Shown here piece by piece: positions 15,709-24,141 of a DNA stretch of 64,000 nucleotides. The notes under the pieces were generated by a model, which saw only the letters and a program-made list of their open reading frames with translations, was not told the origin of the DNA and did no database searches. A program made the translations under genes and the position numbers. Source of the stretch: JASDSY01 sp041441465 (GTDB taxonomy: Bacteria; Muiribacteriota; UBA9980); the NCBI GenBank assembly GCA_041441465.1, contig JASDSY010000005.1, positions 1 to 64,000 on the forward strand. The letters are read 5' to 3'. Position 1 is the stretch's first letter; the number at the start of each line of letters is the position of its first letter.

Positions 15709-16672
15709 TTAACATCCCGTTTAATTCAGTTTCTATATTTTCTAAAGCTACCTGTTTTATTATTTTGCCTTTTTCGAATATAACGCCGCGGTTAAGTCCG
15801 CCGGCGACTCCGAAATCAGCCTGTGACGCTTCGCCGGGGCCGTTTACTTCGCAGCCCATTACGGCTATTTTCAAAGTTTTTTCGACGTCGAGGCTGCTTT
15901 CATATATTTTCCTGGCAAGTTCGATTACGCCTATTCTTGTGCGCGTGCATGTCGGGCATGCTATTAAAAAGATCCCTGGAATATTTGAAAAACCTATCGA
16001 ACGTAAAATTTCAAGGGTCTTGTAAAAAAAAGAATTATTTTTTTCTGCGTCAGAGAACGCGGGGCAGATTGATGGATTTTTAAATTCACGGTTTTGAAAA
16101 ACCGCGGTAAAAAATATGGCGTTTTCCGTGTTGGAAATTGCCGCCGGCGGCTCGAAATGAAGTTTATCACATATTTCGGGGTACTTTTTTGTAATTTCTT
16201 CATTTAAATGCAGCGCATTTATAAAATTTGACGATTGCAGGCATAACGAAAAATTTTGTGCATTAGGGAGAAATTTTTCGGCCGGTTTTATGATATGCCC
16301 GGCGAGTTCAAAAATTTCGCTTGACGAACGGTTATCTGTGTTTATATAAAATCTTATTTTTTTAATGTTTTTGATTGAACAGCTTTTCAGAAAATTAGAA
16401 ATATCATTCAGGCTGTGATTGTCCTGGATTTCAAAAATGAACGAATCGTATTCAGAAAAACTGGAATAATTGATTTTTGACGAAAGGTCAGAAGGTTTGA
16501 TTTTGATGAAATAATTTTTAATGTTAAATTTATTCAACAAATGGCAGCTGCTAAGGTCGGCATGATATGTAAATTCTCCGCAAGAATGTGTGTAATTTTG
16601 AAATATATTAGTTGTGTCGATTTTCGACAAATCTAATTCTATTTTACTTAATTGTATGTTTTTTTTATCCAT
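15695..16672 (-). CDS. ispG: IspG/GcpE [4Fe-4S] (B) domain fused to a degenerate barrel-like N-terminus
   Basis: 325 residues. From about residue 237 it is the IspG B domain, with CPTCTRTRIGVIEL and then GCEVNGPGEASQADFGVAGG, giving the three cluster Cys plus the Glu. The first 230 residues resemble a decayed A domain: HADLSSCHLLNKF...IKIKPSDL sits where ADIHFDHKLAL...LRLNPGN is expected, without the catalytic motifs. This would correspond to the extra A* domain of three-domain (plant/chlamydial-type) IspG. The gene precedes the A-domain gene, so domain order is reversed relative to the usual fusion. It starts one base after the upstream membrane-protein gene. Confidence 0.85.
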   Translation of the reverse strand: MDKKNIQLSKIELDLSKIDTTNIFQNYTHSCGEFTYHADLSSCHLLNKFNIKNYFIKIKPSDLSSKINYSSFSEYDSFIFEIQDNHSLNDISNFLKSCSIKNIKKIRFYINTDNRSSSEIFELAGHIIKPAEKFLPNAQNFSLCLQSSNFINALHLNEEITKKYPEICDKLHFEPPAAISNTENAIFFTAVFQNREFKNPSICPAFSDAEKNNSFFYKTLEILRSIGFSNIPGIFLIACPTCTRTRIGVIELARKIYESSLDVEKTLKIAVMGCEVNGPGEASQADFGVAGGLNRGVIFEKGKIIKQVALENIETELNGMLNEHK

Positions 16673-16673
16673 T

Positions 16674-17123
16674 TTAGTTTATCCATTTCAAAAAATATGA
16701 GATATTAAAAAGCAGCAGGAAGTAATTGAACGCGAAGATAATCAGGAAAAAATAATAACTGAACGTTATGAGTGAAATGATATTAGCGATCAGGATGACG
16801 CTTGTTATAATGATTTTATTGGCCGAGGCTGATTCCATTAATGATAATATCTGCGCGCCGAAACATAAAATCGCGGTTACGAGATAAGATGCGAATATTT
16901 TGTCGTCGGCCACCATGCCGGTACAAAAGTACCCTTTCCAGAATGATATGAGAGAGCGTGTGGCAAGGACGAAGAATGAAATCCATGACAAAACGAAAAT
17001 AACGGCACAGCCGCGCGGACTGTCTAAAAAGAGAAAATATTTTAGTAAATACGCTATAAACAGGACATCTGTATACGGCATTATCTCTTTAAGCACGCCT
17101 ATTAAATATTTTGTTTTTTTCAT
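16674..17123 (-). CDS. Four-helix membrane protein of unknown function
   Basis: 149 residues, mostly hydrophobic, with about four transmembrane helices (roughly 17-32, 38-58, 80-98 and 104-145, the last stretch possibly two). A short basic N-terminus suggests it faces inward. No family is recognised. It is the first gene of the operon with the two ispG halves (one base of spacing to the next start), so its expression is tied to isoprenoid synthesis. Whether it is functionally related is unknown. Confidence 0.6.
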   Translation of the reverse strand: MKKTKYLIGVLKEIMPYTDVLFIAYLLKYFLFLDSPRGCAVIFVLSWISFFVLATRSLISFWKGYFCTGMVADDKIFASYLVTAILCFGAQILSLMESASANKIIITSVILIANIISLITFSYYFFLIIFAFNYFLLLFNISYFLKWIN

Positions 17124-17419
17124 AAAAATTCTCTTTTATTTTTATTATTTATTTGCTATAATATATTTGTTGATTTTAACAAAGTATTCGTAAAATGTAA
17201 AGTATTATTGAATTTATTTTGAAAAAATGGATTAGTTATTTTTTTCACTTATAGTTTTAGGCACAAGATATGCTCCCATAAATTTGCGTAAGGCTATGAG
17301 TCTGGTTATGATTGTCACGAATATTTTATTTGATAATTAATGAAATATTTAAGTTTAATAAATATTAACTAGTACGAAATTATTCTTGCTTAATATAAAA
17401 TAAAAGGAAGGTGAATTCT
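17124..17419. other. AT-rich intergenic region between divergent units
   Basis: About 296 bases hold the promoters for the ispG operon (minus) and the peptide gene at 17420 (plus). I see no ORF, no long inverted repeat and no riboswitch I can name. Confidence 0.5.
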
Positions 17420-17695
17420 ATGATATTAAATATCAATAACAACACACAGACTCAAAACACCACAACCAATACTACGACAACGACAAATATTAACATTAAC
17501 CCTAAAAAACCCGTTGAGCTTCATTTGATATATTCAACCGAAGTGCTTGATAATACAAGAATGGTTTTCGAAAGAATGTCTAATATGAAAATCATTGATA
17601 CAAATGAATTAGAAAAAACAGTTAACGCGATTGAAACGATAAAAAACGATAAGAAAGCCGCAATCGCCTCTGCCACAATTAACGCTCAGCAGTAA
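17420..17695 (+). CDS. Small Asn/Thr-rich protein (91 aa)
   Basis: The start is the ATG at 17420, because AGGAAGGTG lies 8 bases upstream; the GTG at 17411 lies within that site. The first 30 residues are almost entirely Asn, Thr and Gln (NNNTQTQNTTTNTTTTTN). An amphipathic helical part follows, with many Lys, Glu, Ile and Met, ending AQQ. There is no signal peptide or Cys. A terminator follows directly, so it is monocistronic. I do not recognise a family. A structural, prion-like or peptide-precursor role is conceivable but unsupported. Confidence 0.55.
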   Translation: MILNINNNTQTQNTTTNTTTTTNININPKKPVELHLIYSTEVLDNTRMVFERMSNMKIIDTNELEKTVNAIETIKNDKKAAIASATINAQQ

Positions 17696-17728
17696 TTAAC
17701 GGACTTATTAATAAGTTTTTAATATTAT

Positions 17729-17770
17729 AAAAAGACTGTCCAACCTAAAAATTGTGCAGTCTTTTTTTTT
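17729..17770 (+). terminator. Rho-independent terminator
   Basis: AAAGACTG...CAGTCTTTTTTTTTT hairpin about 35 bases after the Asn/Thr-rich protein gene, with a ten-base T-run. Confidence 0.85.
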
Positions 17771-17936
17771 TACTAAATTGAGTTTAGCGGGTAAATATTA
17801 TAAAGATAAGTAAATTAGGAAATTATAATATACTTAATTCCGCGGAATTAATAATTTGAAAGTGTTTGAAATTTATATTTAATGGTAAGTATTTTATGCT
17901 GCCGAAAATATTATATTGTCATATTTTATGGAATTT

Positions 17937-18731
17937 TTACGGCAGAAAGTTCAACGATTTTGAATACGCCCATAGTTCGTTATTGATGTTATAGCCTTTC
18001 AGGTGCCACCAGCTTTTTTCATCGGCCGGTATTTGTTTCATAGCTGACATTTCGATATCGCCTGACGAATAATCAATATCGCCGTAGGTCAGGGCGTTTT
18101 TGTAAGTGCGCGCGCGCCAGTATACATAAGATTTGTCCGGATGATATACCGTTATTTCGAATAAATTTATTCCGGCCGGTTTGGACCATGAAAATGCAGG
18201 TTTAGTTGTCGTGCCAAGGCAGTTCATGCCCGGCGCCAGGCCCTTTATCGGTTTTAGTAATTTTATTTCGACAGTTGTAGGATTGAATTTTGAAATCTCG
18301 ATTTTTCCGTCGAGTTTTGAATCAAGGAAGTTGGCATATCCGCCGCCTATGGGGTCTATTCCGATCGTAGGCTCTAAATTCGTGTCGTAATCCACGAAAA
18401 TTCCGGCGTAAAATACATCGCCAGCCGTTACGTTTTCAGTGTAAAACTTCATTTCAGGCCAGTTCTGGTTGCCTATACGCGTACGGTAAAACGGGTTTTG
18501 CATGTCTGCCGTTTTTGAAAATACAACTTCGCAATTGCCGATTTCGCTTTTTTCTAAATATTTATTTGTGATTATCAATGTCAGCGCCGGGGTGAACCGT
18601 ATTTCGGGATTGGGTAAAAATTCGGACTCGCCGCTTTTATTGTTAAGGCATCCCGAAATTAACGATAATACGAAGACTGAATTTATTAATAGGATTATAA
18701 AATACCTGCTGATTTTCATGTCGATACTCAT
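17937..18731 (-). CDS. Putative lipoprotein with Fn3/Ig-like segment (264 aa)
   Basis: The N-terminal hydrophobic stretch ends in SLISGC followed by LNNKSGE, a canonical lipobox. The start could be ATG 18731 or ATG 18719 (MKISRYF); the lipobox position favours the shorter form slightly. The central region is beta-rich, and TKPAFSWSKPAG...FEITVYHPD has the look of a fibronectin-type repeat; Trp-rich segments follow. No catalytic motif is seen. It stands alone and is probably anchored to the outer membrane. Confidence 0.7.
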   Translation of the reverse strand: MSIDMKISRYFIILLINSVFVLSLISGCLNNKSGESEFLPNPEIRFTPALTLIITNKYLEKSEIGNCEVVFSKTADMQNPFYRTRIGNQNWPEMKFYTENVTAGDVFYAGIFVDYDTNLEPTIGIDPIGGGYANFLDSKLDGKIEISKFNPTTVEIKLLKPIKGLAPGMNCLGTTTKPAFSWSKPAGINLFEITVYHPDKSYVYWRARTYKNALTYGDIDYSSGDIEMSAMKQIPADEKSWWHLKGYNINNELWAYSKSLNFLP

Positions 18732-18950
18732 TTTCCCTAAATTTATATAATGTCGTTATGGTTTGTTTTTAATAAGCTTTATAGCGCTTTTAAATGAAAA
18801 ATTTATGTGATATAAAACCTGGTATGTTCGTGCTTATAAAACCATTAAAATAGTCATAAATATTGAATAATAAAAGAAAATTCCGCGGCTTTCTGTTTTT
18901 TTATTCAAATACCTATTTTATTTTTGATTTGCACGAGTTTTACAAATAAA

Positions 18951-18981
18951 AAAAGCAGAGGGTTTAAATACCTCTGCTTTT
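18951..18981 (-). terminator. Rho-independent terminator of the 52-residue peptide gene
   Basis: Perfect AAAAGCAGAGG...CCTCTGCTTTT hairpin 19 bases beyond the stop of the minus-strand peptide gene. Confidence 0.85.
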
Positions 18982-18999
18982 ACTCCTGCCAGTAATTTA

Positions 19000-19158
19000 T
19001 TAAAGCGCGAAATTTACTTCAGTTACAAATGCTGTGTCTGTTCCAGAATTTCTAGAGCGCATTAATTCTTCCATAATATGTCCAGAGTTTTTAACCGGCA
19101 TTCTTGATTCTTTGAATGTTTCGTTGAATGAATGAGAATAACTGTTGCTACGATTCAT
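19000..19158 (-). CDS. 52-residue hydrophilic peptide
   Basis: The start chosen is the ATG at 19158 (MNRSNSYSHSFNET), because AGAGGTGG lies 6 bases before it; a longer in-frame start at 19188 would place that site inside the gene. The peptide is rich in Ser, Asn, Arg and Met, contains NSG twice, lacks Cys and a signal peptide, and ends TAFVTEVNFAL. It has its own strong ribosome binding site and terminator, so it is probably expressed at a high level. No family is recognised. A peptide precursor is possible, but no modification enzyme lies nearby. Confidence 0.55.
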   Translation of the reverse strand: MNRSNSYSHSFNETFKESRMPVKNSGHIMEELMRSRNSGTDTAFVTEVNFAL

Positions 19159-19200
19159 GTTGTGACCACCTCTTTTTTTAAAAAACAATGTTTTGTGTAA

Positions 19201-19538
19201 TGACTTGTGTTACGTATTGCCGTTAAAAATTTTACCGCACCTTTAAGGTGTTACAAAAATTATCGGTTGAATTTTAATATGCTTTAGTTATATAATGTAA
19301 AAAAATAATATTATAAAGTTTATTGATTTTTATGCTTTTTTGTTAATTTATTTTATTAAAATACTCAGTTTATCCTTAAAAATTTAAAAATACTTTTTTG
19401 AAATAATACTACATAAAATTAATTATAAAAAAATATTTAAGGCTTATATATTGTAAAGTAGTTTATAGATAATATGTTTTTTATATCTGCAAATGTGATT
19501 TTATTGAAACAAAATAATTATAAGAAAGGAATATTTTT
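19201..19538. other. AT-rich intergenic region with a 13-base palindrome
   Basis: About 340 bases separate the divergent peptide gene and the DUF362 gene. CACCTTTAAGGTG at 19238-19250 is a perfect palindrome about 80 bases upstream of the peptide start and may be a regulator site. Otherwise I see only A/T-rich DNA. Confidence 0.4.
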
Positions 19539-20615
19539 ATGGGTTCTAAAGTATATTTTAAAGAAATCTCGAATGACGCTTCGGCTGCTTTGATTGCGCA
19601 GTCGAATCTCGATCTTATTCTTAAAACCGATATATTGAATAAAATAAAAAACGGCGATTTTGTGGCGATTAAGATGCATTTCGGCGATAGGGATAATTAC
19701 GGCCATATCAAGCCGGAAACGGTTAAAATTCTGGCCGACGAAATAAAAAAACGCGGCGGCCGGCCTGTGTTGGTTGAGACGTCTACATTGTATGTCGGCG
19801 CCCGTTCGAATGCATACGATCACATAAATATAGCTTACAAACATGGTTTTACATATGAAAATACAGGCGCTCCTATAGTTATGGCTGACGGGCTTCTTGG
19901 CAATAATCAGGTTGCCGTTGAAATTAACGGAAAACATTATAAAAAAGTTTTTGTTGCCGCTGACGTTCCGCATTATGATTTCATAATAAGCCTCGCTCAT
20001 GTCACCGGCCATGTTATTGCCGGAGTCGGCGCTGCAATAAAAAATATCGCAATGGGCCTTGCTTCACGCGGCGGTAAACTCTCGCAGCATTCCACAGTCT
20101 CGCCTTCGATAAATGCTAAAAAATGTAAAAAATGCGGACGCTGCAAAGCGTTTTGCCCTGCCGGCGCAATCACCGCTGGGGCTGAAGGAATTTATATCAT
20201 CGATAAAGTAAAATGCATCGGCTGCGGAGAATGCCTTGCGGTCTGTAAACATGACGCTGTTAATTTTTCATGGAAACAGGCTTCGAAAATCGTACAGGAA
20301 AAGATGGCCGAACACGCTATCGGGGTTATAAGCGGCAAGGAAGGACGGATGCTGTACGCTAACCACGCGATCTATGTAACTAAGGAATGCGACTGCATGG
20401 CTAAAAAAGACGGCAGAATATTCGACGATATAGGCATTTTTGTTTCCGACGATCCAGTCGCCGTTGATTACGCTACTTTAAATGTCATAAAGGAAAAAAT
20501 CGGCAAAGAATATAAATATGACGAGAATGAACCGCTCGATCCAATGCACCAGATTAACCACGGCGCTGCGGTCGGCCTCGGCAGTAAAAGCTATGAACTG
20601 ATAAAAATAAAATAA
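19539..20615 (+). CDS. DUF362 protein with two [4Fe-4S] ferredoxin motifs
   Basis: 358 residues. The N-terminal DUF362 part includes VAIKMHFGDRDNYGHIKPE, LVETSTLYVGARS and the SLAHVTGHVIAGVGAAIKNI region. Two ferredoxin clusters follow near residues 194-240: CKKCGRCKAFCPAGAI and CIGCGECLAVCKHDAV. The C-terminal part is the rest of DUF362 (DIGIFVSDDPVAVDYA). This family is annotated as iron-sulfur cytoplasmic protein of unknown role. The ribosome binding site AAGAAAGGA is 8 bases upstream. It is monocistronic with a terminator shared with convergent patA. Confidence 0.9.
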   Translation: MGSKVYFKEISNDASAALIAQSNLDLILKTDILNKIKNGDFVAIKMHFGDRDNYGHIKPETVKILADEIKKRGGRPVLVETSTLYVGARSNAYDHINIAYKHGFTYENTGAPIVMADGLLGNNQVAVEINGKHYKKVFVAADVPHYDFIISLAHVTGHVIAGVGAAIKNIAMGLASRGGKLSQHSTVSPSINAKKCKKCGRCKAFCPAGAITAGAEGIYIIDKVKCIGCGECLAVCKHDAVNFSWKQASKIVQEKMAEHAIGVISGKEGRMLYANHAIYVTKECDCMAKKDGRIFDDIGIFVSDDPVAVDYATLNVIKEKIGKEYKYDENEPLDPMHQINHGAAVGLGSKSYELIKIK

Positions 20616-20694
20616 ATATCAATGGTAATTTTTTACAATTAATAAGCGTAATGTGGATTGTCAGAAAAGGTTTTTATTAAAAAATTATATTTAA

Positions 20695-20740
20695 CAAAAA
20701 ATGGACTGTCAAAAATTAATTTCGGAACAGTCCATTTTTT
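20695..20740. terminator. Bidirectional Rho-independent terminator
   Basis: AAAAAATGGACTGT...ACAGTCCATTTTTT, a symmetric hairpin between the convergent DUF362 and aminotransferase genes. Confidence 0.85.
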
Positions 20741-20822
20741 ATTTATTTTAGTTACTATTAAATAGATTAATTTGTTTACTTGACCGGTAAATTATCTCTT
20801 GGATTATACCGCCTTAAAAATA

Positions 20823-22178
20823 TTACCAGCCCTGTTTCTTTAATTCGGTTAAGGTGTCTACTAATGCGCTTAAGAAATCGTCGATTGCTTTTTTAGGGAT
20901 ATTTAACGCCGGTTCGATTCTTATGGTTTTGGAGTTCAAAAGCGTTCCGGCTACAAGTATTCCTCTTTTGAATAATCCGGCGGCCACAGCGTATCCGAAT
21001 TCGGAGTCGATGAATTCCATACCTATTAAAAGGCCGAGGCCGCGGACTTCAATTAAGAATTCCTCGAAATCTTTCTGGATTTTGCGGAGCTTGCTCAATA
21101 TATATTCGCCGGTTTTGGCGGCTTTTTCAGGAAGGTTTTCCTTCAATGTGACATTTATCGCGGCGATCCCGGCAGCGCACGCGAGCGGGTTGCCGCCGAA
21201 TGTCGACGAATGGATGAACGGGTTCGGTTCGAGCACTTTCCAAATTTTAGGCGTGGACATAAACGCTGATAATGGCATTACGCCGCCGCCTAAAGCTTTT
21301 CCGAGGCACATGATGTCCGGCGCTACATCCCAGTGATTTACTCCGAATAATTTTCCCGTGCGGCCAAGGCAGGTTTGCACTTCGTCCGCTATGAGCAGTA
21401 CGTTATATTTATCGCATATTTTCCTTAATTTAGGGAAGAAATCGTCAGGCGGCACTATCGCGCCCGCTTCGCCCTGTACAGGTTCGACGACGATTCCGGC
21501 AATATCGAATCCTACCGCTTTTGCCCTTGAAAGTTCCTGCTCGACAGCGTTTGCGTCGCCGTAAGGCACGAAATAAACATCCTGAAGGAGCGGTTCGAAA
21601 GGTACGCGGTATTCAGCTTTGCCCATTAATGAAAGCGAGCCGTAGGATTTCCCGTGGAACCCTTTTAAAAATGAGATGAATCCCGATTTTCCGGTATAGA
21701 GGCGCGCGAGTTTCATCGCTCCCTCGACAGCGTCAGTTCCGTTATTTATAAAAAAGCAGTATTGCAGGTCGCCCGGGGCGATTTCTCCAAGTAATTCAGA
21801 AAGCGCGCCGCGCAGCGGATCAAGCAATTCCTGCGACGAGAGCGGCATTCTTTTTAATTGGTCGCGCACAGCTTTTACTATTTTCGGATGACGCAGGCCG
21901 GCCGAATAAATGCCGAATCCGCCCAGCAGGTCAAGATATTTGCGCCCGAGCGCGTCGGTAAAATAGCTTCCCTGGCCCTGCCATTCAACCGCGGCGAACC
22001 CGTCAGACTCGGTGACAGATTTGCGGTATTCTAAAAATCCCTTATTGTAGTAACTTGCGAAATTTTCAACCGTTTCTGAGACTATTTTTTTCCTTTGCGC
22101 GTCGCTTATTTTGGTGCTTGAAATTCTGTCAAGCCATAATTGTGATTCCGATATGATTTCTGTTCTGGATTTTGCCAT
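20823..22178 (-). CDS. patA: Putrescine aminotransferase (class III PLP-dependent)
   Basis: 451 residues, close to the length of E. coli PatA. The distinctive PatA-type segments are present: EYRKSV, GAFG-type cofactor region (NNGTDAVEGAMKLAR), FHGKSYGSLSL, IVVEPVQGEAGAIVPP, LIADEVQTCLGRTGK, the PLP lysine in CLGKALGGGVMP, and STFGGNPLACAA. This enzyme moves the amino group of putrescine to 2-oxoglutarate, giving 4-aminobutanal. Ornithine aminotransferases are close relatives, but the LSSQELLDPLRG motif favours PatA. It is the second gene after a PAS-domain protein, 35 bases apart, and the PAS protein may sense or regulate polyamine use. Confidence 0.85.
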   Translation of the reverse strand: MAKSRTEIISESQLWLDRISSTKISDAQRKKIVSETVENFASYYNKGFLEYRKSVTESDGFAAVEWQGQGSYFTDALGRKYLDLLGGFGIYSAGLRHPKIVKAVRDQLKRMPLSSQELLDPLRGALSELLGEIAPGDLQYCFFINNGTDAVEGAMKLARLYTGKSGFISFLKGFHGKSYGSLSLMGKAEYRVPFEPLLQDVYFVPYGDANAVEQELSRAKAVGFDIAGIVVEPVQGEAGAIVPPDDFFPKLRKICDKYNVLLIADEVQTCLGRTGKLFGVNHWDVAPDIMCLGKALGGGVMPLSAFMSTPKIWKVLEPNPFIHSSTFGGNPLACAAGIAAINVTLKENLPEKAAKTGEYILSKLRKIQKDFEEFLIEVRGLGLLIGMEFIDSEFGYAVAAGLFKRGILVAGTLLNSKTIRIEPALNIPKKAIDDFLSALVDTLTELKKQGW

Positions 22179-22213
22179 AATAACTACCCCAATCTTTTTA
22201 ATAATGCTGTAAT

Positions 22214-22561
22214 TTACTGATTTTTTCTGATGAAATGAGCCATTTCGACCGGGATTTCTATTGATAATTCCACTAAACCCATATACTGGCCGTTTTCATG
22301 CCACGGCGCCTGGTGGATAAGTTTTTTTATACCGTTTTTTTCGATTGTATATGAATTTGTTCCGCCGGTTTCCAGCATTTTTACTAATTTTGACCTGGCC
22401 GGTTCGGGATGGCACTCGAGCAGGCTTTTGCCTATAAGGCCGGTTCCGCCGCTTTTTGAAAATGTTTTGCCCGCTTTATCATTCATTTCAAGTATTATTC
22501 CATTACGGTCGCAAACCGTTATCGCGCCGTTAAATTCCTTTATCCAGTTTCCTGAAGTCAT
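22214..22561 (-). CDS. Stand-alone PAS domain protein
   Basis: 115 residues, essentially one PAS fold: FNGAITVCDRNGIILEMNDKAGKTF (beta A-B and helix), LIGKSLLECHPEPAR, then the closing strands around NGQYMGLVELSIEI. There is no output domain and no DNA-binding motif. It is the first gene of the patA operon. PAS proteins of this small type occur beside metabolic enzymes and are presumed sensors; the ligand is not predictable from the sequence. Confidence 0.8.
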   Translation of the reverse strand: MTSGNWIKEFNGAITVCDRNGIILEMNDKAGKTFSKSGGTGLIGKSLLECHPEPARSKLVKMLETGGTNSYTIEKNGIKKLIHQAPWHENGQYMGLVELSIEIPVEMAHFIRKNQ

Positions 22562-23058
22562 AAATTCCCTCTTGAATTTTAAATTTTACATTTGATTTTA
22601 CTTTTTACTTCACCGATATTCCCATTCATATTATATCATATTTTTGCTTCTTTGTATGTTAAAAAATACAATTTGGTATTTTGCTGTTATTTAGTAAAAA
22701 TTAATACTCTAAAATATAAATTTAAAATAATAAAATAATAAAAGTTAAAAATTATACAAATTAAAAATTATATAGCTATGTATAAGAAGCGCGTGTAAAA
22801 AATTATTCACGTATACTATATTTTATTATGTCTTATTAGTAAATCGGCATAAAATATGCTTCCTTTAATTTGTAATATATTCATTTTAATAATTTAATAT
22901 CTTCCACATTTAAGTTTCTTTTTTTTATTTATTTTAATATAAAAAAAGTTTTTTGAATAATTTAAGGAAAAAGTATTAAAATCACCTCTTCATTTCATCA
23001 ACAAAATGCCGATAAGTATAAAAAATACTAAGAAAGAATTACTGCGGGGAGATATAAA
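22562..23058. other. Very AT-rich intergenic region
   Basis: About 500 bases between the divergent PAS/patA operon and the exported protein gene at 23059. It contains long A/T runs and no ORF with a ribosome binding site. I could not fix a promoter with confidence. Confidence 0.5.
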
Positions 23059-24039
23059 ATGTTGATGAAAACCTTTCAGAAATCATCATTAATAGCGATA
23101 ATAGCGATTGTTATTTTTTGCTTTTTTATGGATATTTCAGTTGCATACTGCCAGGTCGACGTAACGGCTGGCAAGTCTGCATCTCAGAAAACATCTTCGA
23201 AAAAGAAGAAAAAGAAAAAAACGACCAGTGACAGCGATGTGCTTAAGGCGGCCGGCTCGGCGGTTTTAGATACAGACAGTTCCGAGGTTATGGTAGATAA
23301 GCTGGGTTTTGATTATGTAGCCGCCAAAGACGGCGAAAATATAAAACAGCCTAAGCCTGAGCCTAAAAAACCTTATACCGGTAGTTTCTTTGGAAATACT
23401 CTGATGGGTTCAAACGGGTTGATTGAAATAGCGGCGCCAGATACTACGCCGCGAGGCAAATTCCAGATCGGCGCTCAATATCTTCACCGCCGTATTCAAA
23501 CTACGCCAAGCCTTCAGTTGAATGCAAGGGTTATGTTTCAGACCATAAGCTTCGGCGTTTTGAAAAATGCAGAAATCGGTTTCGGGTCGTCTGGTTATTA
23601 TAAATCATCAAATAATACGACATTTTTAACAGGTAAATTCAGGGTTACCAATCCCGAGAAAACAAAATTTCAAGCGTCAGTCGGATTTCAGGCAGTGGAC
23701 TTCGGGTCGTCAGGTGTGACGAATTCAAATAATTACTTCGGTCTTTTTTCATACGACGTAAGCGGTTCAAATATTTACTTTCAAGTTATAAATGACGGAA
23801 ATAACAGCAGCGCCAATTTGACTGTAAAAGGCGGCGTTATAGTGAAGATGAAAGAAATCATGTCGCAGCCGTCATGCCTTATAGTTGAAGCGATCCAGGA
23901 TTATAACAATAACTTTTCGAAATATAACTTTGGAGTAAGAACACCGATCGCGGATAACGCTTTATTTGATCTTTTCTTAATGAAAGATATTAACTTGAAT
24001 GAGTTGTCTCCGGCAGTGGGCGTTAACCTTAAATTTTAA
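23059..24039 (+). CDS. Exported protein with Lys-rich linker, probable outer-membrane barrel
   Basis: 326 residues. A signal peptide (about 1-31, ending SVAYCQ) is followed by a linker containing a run of seven Lys (SSKKKKKKKTTSD), a Pro/Lys segment (PKPEPKKPYTG), and then about 220 residues of short amphipathic strands ending VGVNLKF. The terminal Phe and strand pattern suggest a beta-barrel. GGGGAG precedes the ATG by 8 bases. It lies 100 bases before the giant lipoprotein gene on the same strand with no terminator between, so it may help to export or anchor that protein. No named family is recognised. Confidence 0.6.
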   Translation: MLMKTFQKSSLIAIIAIVIFCFFMDISVAYCQVDVTAGKSASQKTSSKKKKKKKTTSDSDVLKAAGSAVLDTDSSEVMVDKLGFDYVAAKDGENIKQPKPEPKKPYTGSFFGNTLMGSNGLIEIAAPDTTPRGKFQIGAQYLHRRIQTTPSLQLNARVMFQTISFGVLKNAEIGFGSSGYYKSSNNTTFLTGKFRVTNPEKTKFQASVGFQAVDFGSSGVTNSNNYFGLFSYDVSGSNIYFQVINDGNNSSANLTVKGGVIVKMKEIMSQPSCLIVEAIQDYNNNFSKYNFGVRTPIADNALFDLFLMKDINLNELSPAVGVNLKF

Positions 24040-24141
24040 AATTTACTATTGTCAATTTGTTTAAAAACTGAATAAAAATAAAAAAATAAAGAGATAAAAA
24101 TATATAAATAAATTTTTTTATAAATGTTTTGGGGGGAAAAA

